DNA of 15,713 nt from Bacteroidota bacterium (GCA_023436685.1 JAEZIL010000110.1:1-15713), one strand, 5' to 3'; positions 7,418 to 15,316 are shown, numbered from the stretch's first letter. Translations and numbers: made by a program. Notes: generated from the letters alone by a model not told the origin.

Positions 7418-9817
7418 TTAGAAGGGGTAGTTAATGGCAAAATTGTAAACCAGGTTATCTCTGGCCGAATTGCGATAGCCAAAGAACTGATTGGCTACCC
7501 AACCTCCGTTATAAGGGTAAGAGGGATTCTTAACAGGGAAGGCTACATCGAACCGCACTACAAAGAAGCCTCCAATATCTAAGCGAGCACCGGTACCTGT
7601 GCTTATTGCTATGTCTCGCCAAAGCTTATTAAAAGCAAACTCGCCACCAGGATAACTGCTGGATTTGTTAGCCAGCCATATATTGCCTGCATCGGCAAAT
7701 AAAGCTCCCTTTAGTTTTAACGCCCCTGCAAATAGCTGTATTACATCAAATCGGTATTCACCATTCCATTCCAGCTTTATATCGCCTGTACGGTCTATAA
7801 GATTAATAGCACGTGATGAATCGGTATAACTGCCCGGGCCTAGTTGCCTGATACGCCACCCCCTGATACTGTAAGCACCACCAACAAAGTATTGCTTGAT
7901 ATAGGGGAGCACTGAAGATTGCCCATATGGCATACCAATACCGCCATAAAAGCGAAAAGCGAACATGGAAGCAGGTAATGTAAAGAAATGTTCGACATCA
8001 AAATCGAACTTAACATATTGAGCGTAGTTGGTGCTGTTAGAACCAAACAAAGAGGTAAGACCTGTCATTAAACCCCCAGCCTCCTCTAAAGCCAATCTCA
8101 AATATGAATAATTACGTCCAAATTTCTTGTCTTTATTGCTAAAGATAAATGCTACGTTTTCGCCCTCAATAAAGGTTTGCTTATACGTATTACGCAAAAA
8201 GCTGTTTTCAGCCAGGCGCTTTTTAAATGTGTCAGATATATAGGGTAGCCTTATATCATTAATGAACATAGGAGATACTTCCCAACTCTTTGTACTCGTC
8301 TCTTTCCATTTATATGTAATACTTGCCGAGGTATTGATCAGGTTGAAATACAAAACACGGTCTAGAAGGTTAACCCCTGCACCTATTACTGTACGGGGCG
8401 TAGTGCGCTTGCTGAAATTTTTGATACCAAAAGGAACAAGGAATTTTGGCATGTCGAGCGATGTATTGAACCCCGCACTACGGGTTAGTAGTTTGAAACG
8501 GTCAATAAATCTGTTTCCGCTCGAATCGTATCGCAGTTCAATACCTCCGCTTAAGGTCATGGTTAAAAGGTTGGCGCCACGGCCTACATTACGGTTGCGA
8601 AAACTTACAGTAGCGGCACTACCGGCTGCATACGTATTGCCTGTTGATCCTTCAAGGTTTGTATTGAAATCAAGCTTCTTGCCAGGTGTTAATATTATGG
8701 TGCAGCTCAGCCAGTTAGCGCCATCGTTCCGGGTGGTATCTTCTGTAAGAATTATACGCGAGGTTTGAAATATGCCCAGCTCATTCAGCTTACTAATTGT
8801 TTGATCGTAGTTGAACTGAGAATAGTATTTATTGGGCTCCAGAAAGATATGCCGTTGTAGTACTCTTTCATTTACATAGTAATTATGATAGCGGAAGGTG
8901 ATACTATCTAGTTTCTTTTCAACCATTGTACTATCCCTTATGTCATCTCGTCCTACAAAATCGGGAAAAACACGCACCCGGCTTATCCCATATTTCTGAA
9001 AGGCTTTGGGTTCTTCATCGGCACGAAGTACGATACGTATATTCAAGGTTGGTTTCTTCTGTCTTTTCTGAAATGCCAGTATATTTAATGTGGTTTCGAA
9101 AGGGTTCTCAATATTACGCGCATAGTGATCTTCCAATGTGTCTAAAACAAAGCTCACATTATCGTTGTTAAACTTATAATACCCATAATCGCGCAATAGA
9201 TTTGTTATGCGGCTCTGCTCCTCCTGCAGTAGAGGATAGGAAAAATCATTGTTCTTTTTCAGTTTTGTTTCGCTGAAGTTTTCACGCAGTATACTGGCTA
9301 TGGCACTATCCGGCACATCGGTACTCACCTCATTTATCAGGAAATTTGTGTTGGTAGTCACTTTATAAGTGACAAATGCACGCTTGCGTTTTAATACTGT
9401 GGTATCCGTTACGTCAGAGTAAAAATACCCTTGCTGAAATAAGTACCCTTTTATGTTTATAGCTGTTTTTTCCTTCGATGCACTATCGTATATAACAGGT
9501 GCTTCCACAGTTTTCGATTTCAGCTGGAAGTTATTGGTATCTTTCTCGTATTTCTCGTAGCGATTGTTATAGAGCCAGAGTTTGTATGGTATAAAGCCAA
9601 GAAAATAGGTGTTAGGCTTTTGTTCTATCAGGCCTTCAATGTTATCTTTCAATTCACCTTTTCTTGTTATCGACCTGTCAGTTTTTAGTTTTACAGTGTT
9701 GGACCTCAGCAGGTATTCACCTTCTTTAAGGTGGCGTGTGCTATTGCAACCTACAGAAGCAATGAACAAGATTGTGCATGCAATAATAAAAACAATACCG
9801 TTTCTTCCGTGAGCCAT
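7418..9817 (-). CDS. tamL: TamL-type lipoprotein, BamA/TamA (Omp85) family outer membrane protein
   Basis: This is an Omp85-family beta-barrel anchored as a lipoprotein, corresponding to TamL, the Bacteroidota counterpart of TamA that works with TamB in outer membrane homeostasis. I take the ATG at 9817, which yields 799 residues with a lipoprotein signal (hydrophobic 8-20, lipobox SVGC, lipidated Cys24); a longer reading would overlap the divergent gene and spoil the signal. CNSTRHLKEGEYLL after the cysteine is typical of the family. Residues about 30-380 hold POTRA-like repeats with high K/D/N content. The barrel runs from about 385 to 799, with SIRGWR at 650-655 (equivalent of the VRGF/Y motif of Omp85 loop 6), GALFADAGNIW at 704-714, and a final aromatic residue (YNFAINYPF). 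No tamB gene is in the window. The family is sure; the TamL assignment is strong. Confidence 0.88.
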   Translation of the reverse strand: MAHGRNGIVFIIACTILFIASVGCNSTRHLKEGEYLLRSNTVKLKTDRSITRKGELKDNIEGLIEQKPNTYFLGFIPYKLWLYNNRYEKYEKDTNNFQLKSKTVEAPVIYDSASKEKTAINIKGYLFQQGYFYSDVTDTTVLKRKRAFVTYKVTTNTNFLINEVSTDVPDSAIASILRENFSETKLKKNNDFSYPLLQEEQSRITNLLRDYGYYKFNNDNVSFVLDTLEDHYARNIENPFETTLNILAFQKRQKKPTLNIRIVLRADEEPKAFQKYGISRVRVFPDFVGRDDIRDSTMVEKKLDSITFRYHNYYVNERVLQRHIFLEPNKYYSQFNYDQTISKLNELGIFQTSRIILTEDTTRNDGANWLSCTIILTPGKKLDFNTNLEGSTGNTYAAGSAATVSFRNRNVGRGANLLTMTLSGGIELRYDSSGNRFIDRFKLLTRSAGFNTSLDMPKFLVPFGIKNFSKRTTPRTVIGAGVNLLDRVLYFNLINTSASITYKWKETSTKSWEVSPMFINDIRLPYISDTFKKRLAENSFLRNTYKQTFIEGENVAFIFSNKDKKFGRNYSYLRLALEEAGGLMTGLTSLFGSNSTNYAQYVKFDFDVEHFFTLPASMFAFRFYGGIGMPYGQSSVLPYIKQYFVGGAYSIRGWRIRQLGPGSYTDSSRAINLIDRTGDIKLEWNGEYRFDVIQLFAGALKLKGALFADAGNIWLANKSSSYPGGEFAFNKLWRDIAISTGTGARLDIGGFFVVRFDVAFPVKNPSYPYNGGWVANQFFGYRNSARDNLVYNFAINYPF

Positions 9818-9841
9818 GTATGCTGTTAGTACAATTAAATT

Positions 9842-9849
9842 TAGTTTTG
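9842..9849 (+). promoter_or_regulatory. -7 promoter element just before the RNA methyltransferase gene
   Basis: TAGTTTTG matches the -7 consensus TAnnTTTG and ends only four bases before the ATG at 9854. No good TTTG is seen at the expected upstream distance, so this is a half-match. If it is active, the message would be leaderless. Confidence 0.4.
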
Positions 9850-9853
9850 CACA

Positions 9854-10591
9854 ATGTTGTCTAAAGCGCAAAATAAATACATTCGCTCGTTATCGCAGCA
9901 AAAATACCGTAATGAGCACCAGGTATTTGTTGCTGAAGGAGATAAAATAGCGCTTGAATGGCTTAATTCTGACGCAGACATAAAAATGATAGTAGGTTTG
10001 CAAGATTGGATAGCACGCCATCAAGCATCAATAAAAAAACACCCTCATGCCACTGTGCATGTTGTAGAGCCACATATCCTTGAAGCTATTTCAACACTTA
10101 AAACTCCCAATATGGTGCTGCTGGTGGTTGGCATGCCTACTAAAAAGCACTTAAACAGTTATAAATGGTGCCTCGTTTTAGATGATATTCAGGATCCCGG
10201 CAATATGGGCACTATCATTCGTATTGCTGACTGGTTTGGCTGGGAACAGGTAGTGTGCTCGCCGGGTTGTGTAGATGTATATAATCCTAAAGTCATACAG
10301 TCGGCAATGGGGGGGCATTTACGCGTCAATATCATTGTACAGGATCTGTCTGCCTATTTACAACAGGCAGATAAGCCGGTTTTCGCCGCAGCCCTTCAAG
10401 GCGATAATATATACCAATTGCCTGTTCAAAAGGAAGGGATATTGGTCATAGGCAACGAATCGAAGGGTATTTCAGAGAATATCATGAAGCTCGCTACCCG
10501 AAAAATCACCATTCCACGCCGGGGTGGGGCAGAATCTCTTAATGCCGGGGTGTCCGCCGGTATTTTGTGTGCTTTGCTTTCAGGGCAATAA
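9854..10591 (+). CDS. TrmH/SpoU-family RNA 2'-O-methyltransferase
   Basis: The product (245 residues) is a cytoplasmic SAM-dependent RNA methyltransferase of the SPOUT fold, acting on ribose 2'-OH in tRNA or rRNA. The N-terminal substrate-binding part (1-95) opens with MLSKAQNKYIRSLSQQKYR and FVAEGDK, the typical start of this family, which fixes the ATG at 9854. The three SpoU motifs are clear: motif 1 LDDIQDPGNMGTIIRIAD (109-126, with N117 and the catalytic R123), motif 2 VIGNESKGIS (198-207), and motif 3 IPRRGGAESLNAGVSAGIL (220-238, with the knot residues ESLN). The exact RNA target is unknown; similar genes are annotated simply as RNA methyltransferase. It is divergent from tamL with only 36 bases between start codons, so the two promoters must overlap. 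Confidence 0.92.
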   Translation: MLSKAQNKYIRSLSQQKYRNEHQVFVAEGDKIALEWLNSDADIKMIVGLQDWIARHQASIKKHPHATVHVVEPHILEAISTLKTPNMVLLVVGMPTKKHLNSYKWCLVLDDIQDPGNMGTIIRIADWFGWEQVVCSPGCVDVYNPKVIQSAMGGHLRVNIIVQDLSAYLQQADKPVFAAALQGDNIYQLPVQKEGILVIGNESKGISENIMKLATRKITIPRRGGAESLNAGVSAGILCALLSGQ

Positions 10592-10654
10592 TTTGAGATA
10601 CCGTTAAGGTTTATTGGCATATCTATTGTATTTCCTAAGCATATCTCCATTACA

Positions 10655-11353
10655 ATGCACAGACTATTTCTATTATTGTTCATTCTAAGTTCTTTTTCTA
10701 CAGAGAGTGCCGCCAGGAGGAAGTGTGTACTGAAAATAGAACTGAACGACCATTCGCCATTGACAGTAGCAATAGACAACCGGGACTATAAGAAAGTGGG
10801 TACATCTCTTACATTCAACGATTTGCCCCCGGGAAGGCACTATCTTAGGGTGTATGAATATAAAGAGTATAGAGACGGGACTGGAGGGAATGCAAAGCTG
10901 GTATATACAGGTTCGGTTAGGATTAAGAAGAACACTTATACCCACTGCGTGGTGAACCCATCAACAGCTGAGATGATGGTAACCACTCATGAAATGGTGA
11001 TGGATAACAGGCCGGTAAGCACCCCAAACAATCCATCGAATAAAGAGATATCGGGCACACTGTCAGGTAAAGAAATAGATGCTCTTGCTAATGAGATACA
11101 AAGCAAAGTGACTGACACAGACAAAATGAAATTATTACAATTACGTCTTGCTAATAAAACCTATACTACAACACAGGTGCGCATTATGCTACCATGGTTT
11201 CATTTTGAAGAAAGCAGGCTTGAGCTTGCAAAATGGGCATATGCCAATACAGTAGACAAAAATAACTACCGAAATATATCTTCAGATTTTGACTATGAAA
11301 CCTCTGTTAAGGAACTGGAATCTTTCTTGTCATCTAATGGCCGTGCACGCTGA
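10655..11353 (+). CDS. Secreted protein with C-terminal DUF4476 domain
   Basis: The 232-residue product starts with a signal peptide (1-20, MHRLFLLLFILSSFSTESAA). Residues about 24-110 form a small beta-rich module (CVLKIELNDHSPLTVAID, then LPPGRHYLRVYEY and VYTGSVRIKK) resembling the PEGA-like carrier modules seen before DUF4476. A linker of about 20 residues rich in N, P and S follows. Residues 137-226 are a DUF4476 domain: helical, with SGKEIDALANEIQSKV, DKMKLLQLRLANKTYTTTQV, FEESRLELAKWAYAN and KNNYRNI. DUF4476 is common in Bacteroidota secreted proteins and its function is not established. The 3' end overlaps the opposite-strand PAP2 gene by 61 bases. The preceding gap (10592-10654) has no clear promoter match. 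Confidence 0.85.
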   Translation: MHRLFLLLFILSSFSTESAARRKCVLKIELNDHSPLTVAIDNRDYKKVGTSLTFNDLPPGRHYLRVYEYKEYRDGTGGNAKLVYTGSVRIKKNTYTHCVVNPSTAEMMVTTHEMVMDNRPVSTPNNPSNKEISGTLSGKEIDALANEIQSKVTDTDKMKLLQLRLANKTYTTTQVRIMLPWFHFEESRLELAKWAYANTVDKNNYRNISSDFDYETSVKELESFLSSNGRAR

Positions 11354-11919
11354 GGGTAATTTAGCTTATAGATACGGTTATATAACAGGCCTGTAAGGCA
11401 GCCGATAATGGCACCCAATATGCCGCCGCAAAACACATCGAGCGGGAAATGAACACCTACATACACTTGCGCGTACGAAACTAGTATAGCCCATGCCAAT
11501 GCTACTATCCATATACGCTTTACAATGTGCTGCAAGGAAACAGCTGAAAAAATAGCGAGTGAAAAGTGATTGGCAGCATGCGATGACGGGAAGCTATAGC
11601 CACCACCACAGGGTACTATATTATGCACAATCCCTTCCAGGTAAGGATTGTTGCATGGGCGTACGCGCTGAAATATAGGCTTTAGAATAGCAGCACTGAT
11701 ATGATCGCTCAAGGCAAACGTAAGTAGAAAAAAAACACACCACATCCAGCCTTTGCGCTTGAAATTGCCGGTCATAAACAATAGCAAGAACAAATAAAGC
11801 GGTGCCCAGGTCCACTGATTGCGCAGATAGGGTACTACAGCATCTAAAAATGCATTATGTCCCACTACGTTCAGGTAATACCATACCCTAAAGTCAAGAT
11901 ATATTAGTTCATCAATCAA
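11293..11919 (-). CDS. PAP2-family membrane phosphatase
   Basis: This is an integral-membrane acid phosphatase of the PAP2 superfamily (lipid phosphatase or undecaprenyl-pyrophosphatase-like). It has 208 residues with about five to six membrane segments. Motif C1 is K80-x6-R87-P88 (KPIFQRVRP), C2 is SFPSSH (109-114, H114), and C3 is VYVGVHFPLD, with nucleophile H157 and D161. In C3 the usual Ser-Arg before the x5-His is Ala150-Gln151, a loss of the phosphate-contacting Arg. No ATG is available near the start: the frame is closed by a stop just upstream and the first plausible initiator is the TTG at 11919, followed by IDELIYLDFRVWYYLN, a normal family start. The gene begins 11 bases after the methyltransferase stop, so the two are probably cotranscribed. 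The 3' end overlaps the DUF4476 gene. The substrate is unknown. Confidence 0.88.
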   Translation of the reverse strand: MIDELIYLDFRVWYYLNVVGHNAFLDAVVPYLRNQWTWAPLYLFLLLFMTGNFKRKGWMWCVFFLLTFALSDHISAAILKPIFQRVRPCNNPYLEGIVHNIVPCGGGYSFPSSHAANHFSLAIFSAVSLQHIVKRIWIVALAWAILVSYAQVYVGVHFPLDVFCGGILGAIIGCLTGLLYNRIYKLNYPQRARPLDDKKDSSSLTEVS

Positions 11920-11930
11920 GGAATAGCTCT

Positions 11931-12665
11931 TTATTTCTTAAATATCATCACCAGCCTTGGCGATGTTTGTTCGTCGTATTTATTCAACAAATAGTCGCCA
12001 AATGTTTCTACTAATTCAAGCCCGGCAATTTTAAACATTTCAATAAAATCTTCCAGTGTAAAGGCTGCTACACTTTCCATATAGTGCCTGCGCTTATGAT
12101 CAGCATCCAGGAAGTCAATTTCTTTCAATATATGTTTGCGTTCTATGCGACGGGTAATATGGAAAGTATAACTACCCCTGCGCACAGTATCTTCAGGTAT
12201 CAGGTTATTTATTACCTGTTGTGTATTCAGATAGTCAATTACTAAGATACCATCTTTCTTTAACGATGAAGCGAAGGATTTTGCTGCTAACAGGTGGTCC
12301 CTGTCGTGCTCAAAATAGCCGAAACTGGTAAAGAAATTGAAGGCGTAATTAAAATAATTTATATAAAATGGCATACGCATATCATGTACATAAAAGTGCA
12401 GCCTTTCATCCTCATGAGCCTTAGCCTTTTCTATACTCAGGTGAGATAGGTCTATACCTGTTACATCATATCCGTGCTCTGCTAACTGCACGGCATGTCT
12501 TCCGTCGCCGCAGGCAATATCCAGCATACGGCAATCAATATCAGGTTGTAAATGGTTTAAAAGCTTTTCTATAAAAGACCTGGCCTCTTGCTCATCCCTG
12601 TTTTGATAAAGAATATGGTAATAAGGTGATCCGAACCAACTTTCAAACCAATCAGTTTGTGGCAT
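11931..12665 (-). CDS. Class I SAM-dependent methyltransferase
   Basis: This predicted cytoplasmic methyltransferase of 244 residues has a Rossmann-type SAM fold. Motif I is LDIACGDGRHAVQLAEHGY (48-66), followed by the acidic end of strand 2, VTGIDLS (68-74). Then come FYVHDMRMPF (91-100, adenine-binding region), NYAFNFFTSFGYF (106-118, strand 4) and KKDGILVIDYLN (136-147, strand 5). The C-terminal half (about 160-244) is beta-rich, as in small-molecule methyltransferases, and the substrate is not predictable. The ATG at 12665 is preferred over a TTG seven codons upstream because MPQTDWFESWFGSPYYHILY is the usual start of this family and the upstream TTG falls inside a -7 promoter element. 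It is first in a two-gene unit with the PAP2 phosphatase. Confidence 0.85.
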   Translation of the reverse strand: MPQTDWFESWFGSPYYHILYQNRDEQEARSFIEKLLNHLQPDIDCRMLDIACGDGRHAVQLAEHGYDVTGIDLSHLSIEKAKAHEDERLHFYVHDMRMPFYINYFNYAFNFFTSFGYFEHDRDHLLAAKSFASSLKKDGILVIDYLNTQQVINNLIPEDTVRRGSYTFHITRRIERKHILKEIDFLDADHKRRHYMESVAAFTLEDFIEMFKIAGLELVETFGDYLLNKYDEQTSPRLVMIFKK

Positions 12666-12683
12666 AATATGCTGAATTGACGG

Positions 12684-12691
12684 CAAAAATA
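12684..12691 (-). promoter_or_regulatory. -7 promoter element for the methyltransferase-PAP2 unit
   Basis: On the reverse strand TATTTTTG (12691-12684) matches TAnnTTTG and sits about 19 bases before the ATG at 12665. No TTTG is seen at the right distance upstream, so the -33 half is weak. It is divergent from the element at 12766-12773. Confidence 0.45.
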
Positions 12692-12765
12692 GCTGTTCGA
12701 AAATAAATAGAGCATACAGATACCAAACTACTTAAAACCAGGGTAGTGTTTTGCTGCTTAAAACC

Positions 12766-12773
12766 TATCTTTG
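12766..12773 (+). promoter_or_regulatory. -7 promoter element for the TPR gene
   Basis: TATCTTTG matches the -7 consensus and lies 17 bases before the ATG at 12791. A TTTG is present at 12750-12753 but only 12 bases away, shorter than the usual spacing of about 19. It supports the ATG at 12791 over an upstream in-frame GTG at 12746, which would precede the promoter. Confidence 0.45.
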
Positions 12774-12790
12774 CAGCCTATTTCAGAGTA

Positions 12791-13447
12791 ATGAATATTA
12801 GTTTACGCCGTTTTTTAGTATTTAACCGCCTTTTAATAGCTGTAGTTTTAATAGGTCTTGGTATATGGATGGGCATAGCTGTTACATGGTGGCTGGGCTG
12901 GTTACCTATTTTTATAGCCCTTATTGTTATTGCAGTGCATTTTATGTTGGGCCCAATGACCTTGATACAAGGGTATATCGAGCAAGGCGATATGGAAGGT
13001 GCACAGCAAATGATGAACCGTGTAAAATATCCTAACCTGCTGTACAAGCCGGTTCGTTCATCATACTATATGCTGCGTGCTAACCTGTCGACCATGACCG
13101 ATGACCTGGATAAGGCTGAAGCTGACCTGAGAAAAGGACTGAAAACAGGCACAGGTGAAAAAGAATTTGAAGGAACAGCCTACCTCCAACTGGGCTCTAT
13201 AGCATACAAAAAAGGTAATACTAAAGAGGCCTACGAACACCTGCGCAAAGCAGTGAAAATTGGCCTGCCTGATAAGGATAATGAAGCCACTGCCTACTTG
13301 CAGCTATCTGCCATATGCATGCAGCGCCGCGATTTCCGTAGTTCTAAGCTATATTTCGGTAAGGCGAAAGCTTGCAAACCTACCAACGCACAAGTGGTAG
13401 AGCAACTGAAGGAAATGGGCAAGTATATGGCCCGCATACCGGGATAA
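12791..13447 (+). CDS. Membrane-anchored tetratricopeptide-repeat protein
   Basis: The 218-residue product has two predicted membrane helices near the N-terminus (about 13-31 and 36-55, the second beginning GWLPIFIALIVIAVHFML), then a soluble helical region. Residues 60-125 form degenerate helical pairs (GYIEQGDMEGAQQMM; DDLDKAEADLRKGLKTG). Two clearer TPR units follow: 129-160 (AYLQLGSIAYKKGNTKEAYE) and 166-198 (ATAYLQLSAICMQRRDFRSS). TPR arrays bind proteins and say little about role; I do not recognise a named family beyond a hypothetical conserved in Bacteroidota. The start is the ATG at 12791, 17 bases after a -7 element. The gene converges on the CAP gene with six bases between the stop codons and no obvious terminator. 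Confidence 0.82.
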   Translation: MNISLRRFLVFNRLLIAVVLIGLGIWMGIAVTWWLGWLPIFIALIVIAVHFMLGPMTLIQGYIEQGDMEGAQQMMNRVKYPNLLYKPVRSSYYMLRANLSTMTDDLDKAEADLRKGLKTGTGEKEFEGTAYLQLGSIAYKKGNTKEAYEHLRKAVKIGLPDKDNEATAYLQLSAICMQRRDFRSSKLYFGKAKACKPTNAQVVEQLKEMGKYMARIPG

Positions 13448-13453
13448 TCAGGA

Positions 13454-13909
13454 CTACTTAGCTTTTATAAATATTTGAGTGTAATAGGGGGTGCCATCGC
13501 TCCCTTTTGCTATTCCTATACCTGTGTAGTTATAGTTACCCAGTATATTTTTACGGTGGCCCGAACTTTTGATCCACATATCTACAACTTGCTCAGCACT
13601 TCTGGCCCCATAAGCAACATTTTCAGCACCACCATTAGCACCCGGTATTGCCTTCAGCAGTTTATCCAACCGGCTATCAAAACCGCCATGTCCAAAGCTA
13701 ACACGTCGCTTGGCCATATTGCTGCTGTGCTGCTCTGCTGCATTTTCAATAATATTTTTCTCAATAAGTGGAGGCAGCTTCTTCTTGGCCCTGTATTTAT
13801 TGATCAATACAAGTATCTCCTTTTCCATACTGCCTGCAAATGCAGGAGTGCTAACCACAACTAAAAATGCTGCAAATAATAATATGGTAAAGATGCTTCT
13901 TAAGTGCAT
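13454..13909 (-). CDS. Secreted CAP-domain (SCP/YkwD-like) protein
   Basis: The 151-residue product begins with a signal peptide (hydrophobic 5-20, cleavage after AFA at 25), so it is exported. Residues about 28-150 are a single CAP domain of bacterial YkwD type: EILVLINKYRAKKKLPPL (31-48), AAEQHSSNMAKR (57-68, H61), FGHGGFDSRLDK, GAENVAYG (94-101, E96), MWIKSSGHRKNILG (111-124, H118) and YYTQIF (142-147). The two His and the Glu correspond to the conserved CAP cavity residues. Bacterial members have no single established function. The ATG at 13909 is chosen over an upstream TTG at 13927 because it gives a clean signal peptide. It lies 31 bases downstream of the MFS gene on the same strand, so cotranscription is possible. 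Confidence 0.9.
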   Translation of the reverse strand: MHLRSIFTILLFAAFLVVVSTPAFAGSMEKEILVLINKYRAKKKLPPLIEKNIIENAAEQHSSNMAKRRVSFGHGGFDSRLDKLLKAIPGANGGAENVAYGARSAEQVVDMWIKSSGHRKNILGNYNYTGIGIAKGSDGTPYYTQIFIKAK

Positions 13910-13940
13910 ATCTGGTTCTTTACCCAAATATTTTCAAAAG

Positions 13941-15233
13941 CTATGCCATGCTATCCTTTACAGGTTCTTTATATCCTATCTTATGCCCTATGGTAGCAAA
14001 CATTAACATATACAGATAGCAGGGTATCATTATCCAGAAGGCAAGTTGAAGATTACCGTTATAAAATACCCCCAGGTTGCCATATATGTATGGTATAATT
14101 GCCCCTCCGGCTATACCCATAATTAGCAGGGCAGAGCCTATTTTAGTATGCCTTCCCAAACCCTTTATTGACATAGGCCAGATAGCAGGCCACATAGTAG
14201 CATGGGTAAAGCCTAGCAATGCCAATAACAATACCGATATTTTGCCTGAAGTAAATAACACACCGCATATTAATAACAGGCTTATTACCAGCATAATACG
14301 CAATAATGCTTCCTGGCTCAATACTTTTGGAGTAAGCAAAACGCCCGCAAAATATCCCGCTACCATAAAAGCAAGGGTTAGGGAAGTAAGGTATTTGGCA
14401 TACTCTATAGGCACATTCAAATAAGAACCATAGTTAATAATATAGTCTCCTGCCAACACCTCTACACCTACGTAAGCAAATATGGCAATAGCACCTAAAA
14501 ACAAATAAGTATAACTGCCTAGCGGCCTGCTATCATTTACCTGTAAGACATTATCCGCATCATTTTCTTCATCACGTATGTCGGGTAATGATGAGAAACG
14601 AATCAAAACAGCTACCGCTAATAATACAATTGTTAGAATAATGTAGGGGTTAATGATACGATTGGCCAGATCCGTTAGCATGGCCTCCCTATCTGCCACA
14701 CTTGTGCTGGTCTCCAACTGCTTGTTCAGGCTGTCCATATTGTTAAGCAGAATAGTGCCAACCACAATAGGGCTTAGAAAGCCTGCTGCCTTATTGCATA
14801 TTCCCATCAGACTTATACGTTTAGCAGCGCTCTCAATAGGGCCAATTATTGTGACATATGGGTTAGATGCAGTTTGCAATATTGATAATCCAAGGCCTTG
14901 CACAAATAAGCCCGTTAAAAACACCTGATAACTACGTTGCATTGCTGCCGGTATGAAAAGCACACAACCTACAGCCATAACCAGAAGGCCCAGGCTCATA
15001 CCATTTTTAAAGCCGGTCTTTCGTAATATGGCAGAGGAGGGTATTGCCATTACAAAGTAGGAGATAAAAAACGCAAATGTAACCAGCGATGCCTGTTTTA
15101 TATTTAGCTGGCATGCAGTTTTAAGAAATGGAATTAACGTACCGTTCAGCCAGGTTATGAAACCAAATATGAAAAACAGGCAACCAATAAGTATTAGCGA
15201 TGAGGCATATGATTTCTTCGTATCCTGATACAT
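13941..15233 (-). CDS. Sugar MFS transporter, FucP/GluP (FHS) type
   Basis: This is a 430-residue inner-membrane proton symporter with 12 predicted helices, of the fucose-galactose-glucose:H+ symporter group within the major facilitator superfamily. Signs are the N-terminal FFIFGFITWLNGTLIPFLK, the helix 2-3 region FFISYFVMAIPSSAILRKTGFKNG, the helix 4-5 signature GLFVQGLGLSILQTASNPYV, a central loop with RFSSLPDI, and late FTHATMWPAIWPMSIKGLG and GIAGGAIIPYIYG, all typical of GluP-like proteins. Size matches the family. Its divergent neighbour, 100 bases away, is a ROK sugar kinase, so the pair likely imports and phosphorylates glucose or a related hexose or amino sugar. The ATG at 15233 gives the expected short polar tail before helix 1. 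The exact sugar is inferred. Confidence 0.9.
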   Translation of the reverse strand: MYQDTKKSYASSLILIGCLFFIFGFITWLNGTLIPFLKTACQLNIKQASLVTFAFFISYFVMAIPSSAILRKTGFKNGMSLGLLVMAVGCVLFIPAAMQRSYQVFLTGLFVQGLGLSILQTASNPYVTIIGPIESAAKRISLMGICNKAAGFLSPIVVGTILLNNMDSLNKQLETSTSVADREAMLTDLANRIINPYIILTIVLLAVAVLIRFSSLPDIRDEENDADNVLQVNDSRPLGSYTYLFLGAIAIFAYVGVEVLAGDYIINYGSYLNVPIEYAKYLTSLTLAFMVAGYFAGVLLTPKVLSQEALLRIMLVISLLLICGVLFTSGKISVLLLALLGFTHATMWPAIWPMSIKGLGRHTKIGSALLIMGIAGGAIIPYIYGNLGVFYNGNLQLAFWIMIPCYLYMLMFATIGHKIGYKEPVKDSMA

Positions 15234-15266
15234 GCAAGCTTTGTTAGGACTCGAATATACATCAAA

Positions 15267-15316
15267 CTACTATAAGTGTAGTAGCTTGTAGCATGGTACA
15301 ATGTTGTATTTTACAA
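15267..15316. promoter_or_regulatory. Inverted-repeat cluster between the sugar transporter and ROK kinase genes
   Basis: Three short inverted repeats sit side by side in the 100-base divergent intergenic region. They are CTACTA (15267-15272) with TAGTAG (15279-15284); TTGTA (15286-15290) with TACAA (15297-15301); and TTGTA (15304-15308) with TACAA (15312-15316). The last two share the same half-site. Control of both divergent genes by a repressor or activator is plausible but inferred; no regulator gene is in view. Confidence 0.4.

Noticed and set aside
8262..8768. 168-codon open frame antisense to tamL
   Set aside because: It overlaps the well supported barrel-coding region and shows no recognisable domain.
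9818..9871. N-terminal extension of TamL starting at 9871
   Set aside because: It would overlap the divergent RNA methyltransferase gene and put 18 residues before a complete lipoprotein signal that starts at the ATG at 9817.
9854..12665. A multigene system combining the RNA methyltransferase, DUF4476, PAP2 and methyltransferase genes
   Set aside because: The genes lie on both strands with separate promoters; only the methyltransferase-PAP2 pair is arranged as an operon, and no shared pathway is evident.
12746..12790. GTG start for the TPR protein
   Set aside because: It lies upstream of a good -7 promoter element at 12766-12773; the ATG at 12791 directly precedes a normal N-terminus.
13448..13453. 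Terminator between the convergent TPR and CAP genes
   Set aside because: Only six bases separate the stop codons and I see no stable stem in the surrounding sequence.
13475..13864. 129-codon open frame antisense to the CAP gene
   Set aside because: The CAP domain on the other strand is unambiguous; this frame has no independent support.
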